DNA of 64,000 nucleotides, taken from Paenibacillus sp. USDA918EY. Lineage in GTDB: Bacteria; Bacillota; Bacilli; Paenibacillales; Paenibacillaceae. The stretch is taken from contig NZ_WTWY01000004.1 in NCBI RefSeq assembly GCF_009870825.1, forward strand, positions 186,001 through 250,000, in the 5' to 3' direction. The position numbers and the translations under genes were made by a program. The notes under the pieces are model-generated. The model ran no database searches and had not been told where the DNA came from. It saw only the letters and a list, made by a program, of their open reading frames with translations. Of the stretch, positions 58,579 to 64,000 are shown one piece after another; the first letter of the stretch is position 1, and the number at the start of each line of letters is the position of its first letter.

Positions 58579-59901
58579 ATGGCAAGACCCGTAGTAGCTA
58601 TCGTTGGCAGGCCTAACGTTGGTAAATCAACCATTTTCAATCGATTGATCGGCGATCGGCTGGCCATCGTGGAAGATAAACCGGGGATTACCCGCGACCG
58701 GATTTATGGGGTATCCGAATGGAACAGCAAATCGTTTAGCGTCATCGATACCGGGGGCATCGAAATCGACGGCGACGACGTCATGCTGAAATCCATCCGC
58801 ATGCAGGCCGAGCTTGCGATCGAGGAAGCGGATGTCATCGTGTTTATGTGCGACGCCAAAAGCGGCGTCACGCAATCCGACGAAGAGGTGGCCCAAATTC
58901 TGTTCCGTTCCGGGAAGCCGATCGTGCTTGCCGTGAACAAGGTGGACAACCTCAGCCGCCATGACGAAATTTACGAATTTTACAGCCTCGGGTTCGGCGA
59001 CCCGATTGCGATTTCCGGAAGCCACGGGACCGGCATCGGCGATTTGCTGGATGCGATCGTTGAGATTTTGCCGGATCTCAGCGACGACGATTACGACGAA
59101 GATGTGATCCGTGTGGCGTTGATCGGACGCCCGAACGTGGGCAAATCCTCTCTCGTCAATGCCATCCTCGGCGAAGAGCGAGTCATCGTCAGCGATATTG
59201 CGGGCACGACAAGGGATGCCATCGATACGCCGTTCGAAAAGGACGGGCAGCGTTACGTCCTGATCGATACGGCGGGGATGCGCAAACGGGGCAAAGTGTA
59301 TGAAACGACGGAAAAATACAGCGTCATGCGGGCGATGCGCGCCATCGAACGCGCCGACGTCGTCCTGGTCGTCATCAACGGCGACGAAGGCATCATCGAT
59401 CAAGACAAGCATATTGCCGGCTATGCCTATGAAGCGGGCAAAGCATCCATTTTTGTCGTCAACAAATGGGACGTCGTCGATAAGGACGACAAAACGATGC
59501 ACCAATTCGAGAAAAAGATCCGCGACCATTTTCTGTTTATGACCTATGCACCGATCGTGTTTTTGTCCGCAAAAACGAAATCGCGCCTGCATAAGCTGCT
59601 TCCGGTCGTGCAGCACGTGGCGGAACAGCATTCGCTTCGCGTTCAAACCCATTTGCTGAACGACGTCGTATCCGACGCGGTTGCGATCAATCCTCCTCCG
59701 ACAGACAAAGGAAGGCGTCTGCGCATTAACTATGTCACCCAGGTAGCCGTCAAGCCGCCGACCATGGTTGTATTCGTAAATGATCCTGAACTGATGCACT
59801 TCTCCTATGAACGGTATTTGGAGAATAAAATTCGCAGCGCGTTCGATTTCGAGGGAACGCCGATCAGAATCTTTACGCGGCGCAAATCGGATGAAAGTTA
59901 G
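58579..59901 (+). CDS. der: Ribosome biogenesis GTPase Der (EngA)
   Basis: A 440-residue protein with two tandem GTPase domains and a KH-like C-terminus (about 350-440). G1 motifs GRPNVGKST (about 10-18) and GRPNVGKSS (about 183-191); G3 DTGGIE and [10 protein letters not shown]4 NKVD and NKWD. Needed for 50S assembly. ATG 58579 follows GACAGGAGGAGTGAAT. PlsY starts 11 nt after its stop. Confidence 0.96.
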   Translation: MARPVVAIVGRPNVGKSTIFNRLIGDRLAIVEDKPGITRDRIYGVSEWNSKSFSVIDTGGIEIDGDDVMLKSIRMQAELAIEEADVIVFMCDAKSGVTQSDEEVAQILFRSGKPIVLAVNKVDNLSRHDEIYEFYSLGFGDPIAISGSHGTGIGDLLDAIVEILPDLSDDDYDEDVIRVALIGRPNVGKSSLVNAILGEERVIVSDIAGTTRDAIDTPFEKDGQRYVLIDTAGMRKRGKVYETTEKYSVMRAMRAIERADVVLVVINGDEGIIDQDKHIAGYAYEAGKASIFVVNKWDVVDKDDKTMHQFEKKIRDHFLFMTYAPIVFLSAKTKSRLHKLLPVVQHVAEQHSLRVQTHLLNDVVSDAVAINPPPTDKGRRLRINYVTQVAVKPPTMVVFVNDPELMHFSYERYLENKIRSAFDFEGTPIRIFTRRKSDES

Positions 59902-59912
59902 GGGAGAATAGA

Positions 59913-60548
59913 TTGACATTACAGATCATAGCCATTGTACTGAGTTATTTGCTCGGCTCCGTCAGTTTTAGCGTCGTGCTGGCCAAATTGCTGAAAGGGA
60001 TCGATATCCGTCAGCATGGGAGCGGAAATGCGGGCGCAACCAATACGCTGCGGATTTTGGGGAAAGGGCCGGCGATTGCCGTGCTGCTGCTTGACGTATT
60101 GAAAGGAATCGCTGCCGTATGGCTTGGCAGATGGATCGGGGGAGGCAATGAGTGGATTCCTGCCCTGTGCGGCCTCAGTGCTATCGTCGGTCATAACTGG
60201 CCGGTATATTTTCACTTCCGCGGAGGCAAAGGAATCGCCACCACGATCGGGGTCATGGCCACACTCAGCTTCTTCCCGGCGTTATGCGCCGGAATCATCG
60301 CGATTTTATTGATCGTCGTCACGCGTTACGTTTCCCTCGGTTCGCTCGTATTCGTGGCGCTTACACCTATTTCTCTATTGATCTTTGGTTTCATCTATGG
60401 TTTCAACTGGCCGATATTCTGGTCCAGTCTTGTCATTTGCTTGTTTGCCTTCTGGAGACACCGCAGCAATATCGTCAAGATCGCCCAAGGACGGGAAAAC
60501 AAAATCGGCTCCGGAGGCTCCAAAGGGGGAAAGGGAATTGTCAAATAA
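59913..60548 (+). CDS. plsY: Acyl-phosphate glycerol-3-phosphate acyltransferase PlsY
   Basis: A 211-residue membrane enzyme with about five to six helices that uses acyl phosphate to make lysophosphatidate. Motifs: S-G-N-A-G-A-T-N (HGSGNAGATNTLR), G-H-x-W-P (VGHNWPVYFHFRGGKGIATT). The end is basic (HRSNIVKIAQGRENKIG). TTG 59913 follows TTAGGGGAGAATAGA. It overlaps gpsA by 11 nt, so G3P synthesis and use are coupled. Confidence 0.95.
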   Translation: MTLQIIAIVLSYLLGSVSFSVVLAKLLKGIDIRQHGSGNAGATNTLRILGKGPAIAVLLLDVLKGIAAVWLGRWIGGGNEWIPALCGLSAIVGHNWPVYFHFRGGKGIATTIGVMATLSFFPALCAGIIAILLIVVTRYVSLGSLVFVALTPISLLIFGFIYGFNWPIFWSSLVICLFAFWRHRSNIVKIAQGRENKIGSGGSKGGKGIVK

Positions 60549-61578
60549 GGTGGCCGTACTTGTGGCGGGAAGCTGGGGCACCGCCCTGGCCAGCGTCCTC
60601 GCGTGCAATCACCCGAACGTGGTGATCTGGAGCCGAAGCAGCGAGCAGGTACGGGAAATCAATGAAAAGCATATGAACAGCCGGTATTTGCCGGATGCCG
60701 TTTTGCCTGACAATCTGAAAGCAACGACAGATATGGAAGAAGCCGTAAAAGACGCGGGCGCGGTATTGATCGTCGCCCCATCCAAAGCGATGCGCGAGGT
60801 TGCGCGGTCTTTGAAGGCCTACTGGCAAAAGGACATGTTATGCATCCATGCGACGAAAGGTTTCGAAACCGAAACCTTGAAGCGGATGTCGACGGTCATA
60901 GCCGAAGAGCTCGGCATCGAAGAAGGCGACGTCGTCGTCCTCTCCGGCCCAAGCCACGCGGAGGAAGTCGTCCGCCGCTGCCCGACAACCGTCGTGGTTG
61001 CCTCCCTTAACCAAAAGGCCGCGGCGGCGGCGCAATATTTGTTCATGAACGCGGATTTCCGCGTCTATACGAACAGGGATATGCTTGGGGTCGAATTGGC
61101 CGGGGCGCTAAAAAACATTATCGCGCTTGGCGCGGGCATGTCCGACGGGTTAGGTTACGGCGATAACGCCAAAGCGGCGCTGCTTACCCGCGGCTTGGCG
61201 GAAATTACCCGAATCGGCGTCGAAATGGGCGCAAATCCGCTTACTTTTTCAGGGCTTGCCGGCGTCGGGGACCTTGTCGTTACCGCTACGAGCCGGCACA
61301 GCCGGAACTGGCGCGCGGGTTCGATGCTTGGTCAAGGGAAAAAGGTTGACGAAGTATTGGGTTCCATGGGCATGGTCGTGGAAGGAATACGCACAACCCA
61401 GGCGGCGCATACGATTTCCGCGAAATACGGCGTGCAGATGCCGATCGCGGAACAGCTGTACCAGGTGCTTTTTGAAAACAAGGATCCGCGCATAGCCGTC
61501 GAAGCGTTGATGGGACGGGATCCGAAAACGGAAATGGAAGCGATGAAGCTGGAAACTTGGGAGCAGTGGCATAGCTGA
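60538..61578 (+). CDS. gpsA: NAD(P)H-dependent glycerol-3-phosphate dehydrogenase
   Basis: A 346-residue enzyme making sn-glycerol-3-phosphate for phospholipids. Family motifs: VLSGPSHAEEV, GVELAGALKNIIALGAGMSDGLGYGDNAK (catalytic Lys), FSGLAGVGDLVVTATSRHSRNWRAG. The nucleotide loop is odd: the usual GAGSWG reads V9-A10-G11-S12-W13-G14 (GTG at 60562-60564), so the first Gly is Val. TTG 60538 follows CCAAAGGGGGAAAGGGAA. Everything else is typical. Whether NADPH binding is weakened is not known. Confidence 0.94.
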   Translation: MSNKVAVLVAGSWGTALASVLACNHPNVVIWSRSSEQVREINEKHMNSRYLPDAVLPDNLKATTDMEEAVKDAGAVLIVAPSKAMREVARSLKAYWQKDMLCIHATKGFETETLKRMSTVIAEELGIEEGDVVVLSGPSHAEEVVRRCPTTVVVASLNQKAAAAAQYLFMNADFRVYTNRDMLGVELAGALKNIIALGAGMSDGLGYGDNAKAALLTRGLAEITRIGVEMGANPLTFSGLAGVGDLVVTATSRHSRNWRAGSMLGQGKKVDEVLGSMGMVVEGIRTTQAAHTISAKYGVQMPIAEQLYQVLFENKDPRIAVEALMGRDPKTEMEAMKLETWEQWHS

Positions 61579-61643
61579 TCTTTTCACCTTTCAAGGCCAA
61601 TCCTCATATATATACGTTGAGGACTGTCGGAGGAGGGGAGAAG

Positions 61644-61919
61644 ATGAGCAAAAATTTTCCTAAAGATGTGCTGAATGTCGTGAACAAAAAATCCGGCAAA
61701 CGCATCTCGGAAAGTCAAGTCAAAAAACTAGCCAGTACCGTAAAACCATCCACGATGCAAAACGAGACCCAGCTCCGCCAACTGATCAAGCAAGTGTCCG
61801 CCATGGCCAACGTTCCGGTCAGCGAGGAAACGATTCAGGATATCGTGAGCGCGGTCAAGAAAAGCGGTATGAATCCGCAAAACATGGAATCGCTGATGAA
61901 ATTGATGATGAAGAAATAA
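61644..61919 (+). CDS. spoVIF: Stage VI sporulation protein F
   Basis: A 91-residue, Lys-rich helical protein. It matches the SpoVIF (YjcC) pattern: KDVLNVVNKKSGKRISESQVKKLAS, QLRQLIKQVSAMANVPVSEETIQDIV, and a Met/Lys-rich end SLMKLMMKK. In B. subtilis it is a coat-related mother-cell protein. ATG 61644 follows CGGAGGAGGGGAGAAG. Terminator downstream. Confidence 0.85.
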   Translation: MSKNFPKDVLNVVNKKSGKRISESQVKKLASTVKPSTMQNETQLRQLIKQVSAMANVPVSEETIQDIVSAVKKSGMNPQNMESLMKLMMKK

Positions 61920-61938
61920 CTTGGTTTTTCCAAAATCA

Positions 61939-61990
61939 AAGGGCTATAAGCCTTTGAAGCCTGGCGCTTCAAAGACTTTATGCTCTTTTT
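61939..61990 (+). terminator. Intrinsic terminator after spoVIF
   Basis: Long hairpin with core TTTGAAGC / GCTTCAAA extended to GGGCTATAAG / CTTTATGCTC, followed by TTTTTTT. Confidence 0.88.
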
Positions 61991-62043
61991 TTCAGATGTC
62001 GGTTTTGCGTAACCTTTTCGCTCAGGAAAGTGGACAAGTTTCA

Positions 62044-62052
62044 TGCTATAAT
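62044..62052 (+). promoter_or_regulatory. Extended -10 promoter of the DUF2768 gene
   Basis: TGCTATAAT (TGnTATAAT) about 34 nt before the start. The -35 is unclear. Confidence 0.5.
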
Positions 62053-62085
62053 ACGTCTATATACACAGAATGGAGAGTTTAGCCT

Positions 62086-62265
62086 ATGGATCCGATGACA
62101 AAAATGTGGGTTTCCCTGATCGCCATCCTGGTCATGGGGTTGTCCGTGTTTTTAATTACGTTCGCCCGCACGAAAACAACGGGCGTTCTTCGCGGCGCGT
62201 TATCCTTTGTGGCGTTTATCGTGATGGTGGTCGGATTTCTCGGGGGAATGGCGGCGTTGATGTGA
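62086..62265 (+). CDS. yphE: DUF2768 family protein (YphE-like)
   Basis: A 59-residue gene just below common length cut-offs. ATG 62086 follows AATGGAGAGTTTAGCCT. Two membrane helices: about 7-26 (MWVSLIAILVMGLSVFLITFAR) and about 37-56 (LRGALSFVAFIVMVVGFLG). This double-helix form with a M-W-x3-I start matches YphE/DUF2768, which lies next to gpsA in B. subtilis as here. Function unknown. Its stop overlaps the next start by one nucleotide (ATGTGATG), so translation is coupled with the ferredoxin. Confidence 0.82.
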   Translation: MDPMTKMWVSLIAILVMGLSVFLITFARTKTTGVLRGALSFVAFIVMVVGFLGGMAALM

Positions 62266-62645
62266 TGAACCCGTTCCGTAAGCTTTTTGGCAAAAAAAAA
62301 CCGGCTGCCGAAGCCGTTGAAACGATGGAACGGTCCGCGCCCGGGGAAGCCACCATGCTGCTGAAAGGAAGAACGATCGAAAAAACGGTCGTGCCCGAAC
62401 CCGGAAAAACCATTTTGCAGCACGCGAAAGATCATGAAATCGATTGGCAGCACATGTGCCGCCGCGGAACTTGCGCACGCTGCAGATGCCAAGTCATTGA
62501 AGGCGCGGAGCTGTTGGAAGAGCCGACGGAAGCCGAGCTTCGCCGTCTCGACCCTGAAGAATTCGACGAAGGCTTCCGGCTCGGATGCCAGGCGGTCGTG
62601 AAGGAGCAGGGAAAAATCGTCGCGCGGAACAAAACCTATTTTTAG
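62265..62645 (+). CDS. [2Fe-2S] ferredoxin-like protein
   Basis: A 126-residue protein. Residues about 1-37 are a basic, then acidic extension (FRKLFGKKKPAAEAVETMERSA) without a known motif. The ferredoxin domain (about 40-126) has the cluster motif C-x4-C-x2-C (MCRRGTCARC) and a fourth Cys in RLGCQAVV. ATG 62265 overlaps the DUF2768 stop. It is followed by the nucleotidyltransferase-like gene after 27 nt. No partner reductase is visible in the window; electron partner unknown. Confidence 0.87.
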   Translation: MNPFRKLFGKKKPAAEAVETMERSAPGEATMLLKGRTIEKTVVPEPGKTILQHAKDHEIDWQHMCRRGTCARCRCQVIEGAELLEEPTEAELRRLDPEEFDEGFRLGCQAVVKEQGKIVARNKTYF

Positions 62646-62672
62646 ACGGATGGTTGGATAGGAGTGTGGGAC

Positions 62673-63308
62673 ATGCAGATTTCATCCGAACTAAAACATG
62701 CGCTGCAGCGGGTGTGCGACAGGCTTGGGCAAGCCGGGAATTGCTGGCTGGTCGGCGGGAGCTGCGGGCTTCTGCTTCAGGGAGTGCGTCTTGGCGCCAT
62801 GCCTCGCGACGTCGATGTATATGCGGACGATGTCCATGTGAATGCGCTGCACGGCCTGATAAAAGATCTTGCCGTAGACGAGCCCGAAGTAAGCGAAACG
62901 GATACATATCATTCCACCCTCAGCCATTATAAGCTGGACGGTTACGTGATGGAACTGGTCGGCAGCTTTAAGGTTCGCGCGATGGGGAGCCGGTATGAGG
63001 TTTTGGTGGACAAGCTTCTGCTCAAGGAAGCGAGAATGGTTATGATTGGGGACGTTCGTGTCCCTTTGATGCCGCTTGGGCATGAACTGGTGTTTAACGT
63101 GCTCAGGGAAAGGCCGGACCGTTACGAGGCCATTGCGGCAGCGATGAGGACGGATCTAGGGGAGCATGTGCCGCTCCTGAAGCGCATATCCGAGACATGC
63201 CGTTTGTCGGAAGCCCATGCGGCTTTCATCGACGGCCTGCTTGGATTAAACGGGGAAGACCGTCTGTTTCGGAACAAGCGAGAGGAGCAGGGCGGGGATG
63301 AAACATGA
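62673..63308 (+). CDS. Nucleotidyltransferase-fold protein
   Basis: A 211-residue protein. The N-terminal domain has the polymerase-beta-like nucleotidyltransferase signature G-G-S (WLVGGSCGLLLQGV, about 27-37) and the metal motif D-V-D-V-Y (about 46-50), with E/D in the following strands. It is followed by a mainly helical C-terminal half (about 120-210). Substrate is unknown; candidates are tRNA, small molecules or a toxin-like role. ATG 62673 follows ATAGGAGTGTGGGAC. Its end overlaps the next ferredoxin start by 11 nt. Confidence 0.78.
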   Translation: MQISSELKHALQRVCDRLGQAGNCWLVGGSCGLLLQGVRLGAMPRDVDVYADDVHVNALHGLIKDLAVDEPEVSETDTYHSTLSHYKLDGYVMELVGSFKVRAMGSRYEVLVDKLLLKEARMVMIGDVRVPLMPLGHELVFNVLRERPDRYEAIAAAMRTDLGEHVPLLKRISETCRLSEAHAAFIDGLLGLNGEDRLFRNKREEQGGDET

Positions 63309-63654
63309 AATCACGTTTCGGCCGTCAGGCAAAAAAGCGGAGGTAAGCCGCGGCACGACGGTGCTCGCCGCCTCCTTCCGGGCCGGCGTCCACATTCCGA
63401 CGCGCTGCGGAGGCAAGATGGGCTGTCTCATGTGCAAGATCGAAGTGGACGAAGCGGCCAAGGCGCAGCTGTCGCCTCCGTCGGAGCAGGAACAGCGGAA
63501 GCTGGGTTCGCTTGTCCACCAAGGCGTACGGCTTGCCTGCCAATCGAAAATCGAAGGGACGGTTGCCGTTACGATACCTGAAGATAAGCTTAAGGCCGCG
63601 ATCCGGAAACAGCTGGAGGCCGCCAGGCGGCAGGATCGGGACGACCTCTGGTGA
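63298..63654 (+). CDS. [2Fe-2S] ferredoxin, second copy in the module
   Basis: A 118-residue ferredoxin with C-x5-C-x2-C (RCGGKMGCLMC) and a fourth Cys in LACQSKIEG. It begins MKHEITFRPSGKKAEV, a typical ferredoxin strand, and ends in a basic helix (KAAIRKQLEAARRQDRDD). It shares the fold but not the flank with the 62265 copy. ATG 63298 lies in the 3' end of the nucleotidyltransferase gene after GAGGAGCAGGGCGGGG. Confidence 0.88.
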   Translation: MKHEITFRPSGKKAEVSRGTTVLAASFRAGVHIPTRCGGKMGCLMCKIEVDEAAKAQLSPPSEQEQRKLGSLVHQGVRLACQSKIEGTVAVTIPEDKLKAAIRKQLEAARRQDRDDLW

Positions 63655-63699
63655 AGACCGCCCGAACTTCATATTTATTTGATACAAAGGATGATGTAT

Positions 63700-64000
63700 G
63701 TGACTCAGGCTTTTTTCGCAAGACGTTCCGGAGCTCTCCGGAAAGCCGCGGCGGCCGTGATGGCGGTTCTGCTTGCGGTCAGCTTGTCCGGATGTTTGTA
63801 CCCGGACGAGAAGAAAAACGAAAACAGGGTATCTTACCGCGAAAGCGTGAAACGAATCCAGTCGGCCATTGAAGATTACCAAAAGGACAAAAGCCTTTTG
63901 CCGATCTTGAACGCGGATCAAGACACGCCGAAATACGAAAAATTCCGCATCGATCTCGATAAGCTGCAAAAAGAGGGTTACATCGACGAAATTCCGTCCA
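63700..64000 (+). CDS. Lipoprotein, YphF-like position, 3' truncated by the window
   Basis: The first 100 residues of a protein that runs off the window. Signal peptide with a basic start (RRSGALRKAA), hydrophobic core and lipobox L-S-G-C34; then a polar domain rich in Lys, Asp and Glu (SYRESVKRIQSAIEDYQKD). GTG 63700 is preferred (AAAGGATGATGTAT before it); in-frame ATGs at 63691 and 63694 lack room for a ribosome site. In B. subtilis yphF, a putative lipoprotein gene, follows yphE near spoIVA. Function unknown. Confidence 0.7.
   Translation, partial: MTQAFFARRSGALRKAAAAVMAVLLAVSLSGCLYPDEKKNENRVSYRESVKRIQSAIEDYQKDKSLLPILNADQDTPKYEKFRIDLDKLQKEGYIDEIPS

Noticed and set aside
1..64000. CRISPR arrays, insertion sequences, prophage genes, tRNA or rRNA genes
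   Set aside because: No repeated spacer pattern, transposase, integrase other than XerD, or structural RNA gene was seen by reading both strands; the two riboswitches are the only structured RNAs I could support.

Overview
This window is a stretch of chromosome from an endospore-forming Firmicute, most probably a Paenibacillus or close relative. The evidence is the gene order, which follows the Bacillus subtilis blocks bkd, spoIIM-fur-xerD-dacF-spoIIA-sigF, spoVA-lysA-ppiB-rib-scpAB, dacB-spmAB-rluB-resABCDE, serA-ypb, and ypeB-ypfAB-cmk-rpsA-der-gpsA. Strong Shine-Dalgarno sites, many TTG/GTG starts, and sigma-H-like and sigma-G-like promoter candidates fit the same assignment. I see no rRNA, tRNA, insertion sequence, prophage or CRISPR array. 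The window is core genome with a few accessory insertions.

Layout. 1-3 kb: tail of an MBL-fold gene with DUF3006, a CuA-type cupredoxin lipoprotein, thymidine kinase, two unknowns and DUF2627. 3-9 kb: branched-chain 2-oxoacid dehydrogenase (lpd, bkdAA, bkdAB, bkdB) followed by lipB, whose product can octanoylate lipoyl domains, and a 33-codon Prli42-like gene missed by length cut-offs. 9-17 kb: M20 peptidase, TPR protein, MciZ-like division inhibitor, nudF, EndoQ, spoIIM, fur, yqzK, xerD and purine nucleoside phosphorylase. 17-25 kb: dacF, the forespore sigma-F switch (spoIIAA-spoIIAB-sigF), spoVAA-spoVAB-spoVAF, and lysA. 25-31 kb: ppiB, a DUF1259 gene, an FMN riboswitch and ribD-ribE-ribBA-ribH. 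31-38 kb: scpAB, a GH16-like enzyme, DUF2953-gerW, dacB-like and spmAB. 38-45 kb: a minimal amidase-like protein, rluB, and the cytochrome c maturation and redox-signalling genes resABC-resDE. 45-50 kb: serA behind a T-box leader, CPBP protease, phosphoesterase and a deacetylase lipoprotein. 51-64 kb: MecA-family adaptor, prsW, ypeB, PilZ brake, cmk, plsC, S1-domain protein, der, plsY, gpsA, spoVIF, DUF2768, two [2Fe-2S] ferredoxins around a nucleotidyltransferase-fold gene, and a truncated lipoprotein.

Functionally the region joins spore formation (compartment-specific transcription, DPA channel, cortex and germination proteins) with housekeeping metabolism (branched acyl-CoA, riboflavin, lysine/DAP, serine, phospholipid) and aerobic/redox control (Res system).

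No clear new multi-gene defence or mobile system is visible. The observations most worth checking are: three enzymes with a canonical motif residue replaced (XerD Arg to Lys, GpsA Gly to Val, Tdk P-loop Gly to Glu); the translationally coupled ferredoxin / nucleotidyltransferase / ferredoxin module; a 16-bp block shared by the resA and resD upstream regions; a terminator-like hairpin that covers the ribosome binding site and supplies the start codon of a zinc-finger ORF; palindromes in front of bkdAA; and expected neighbours that are absent (deoB, spoVAC-AD-AE, sleB).
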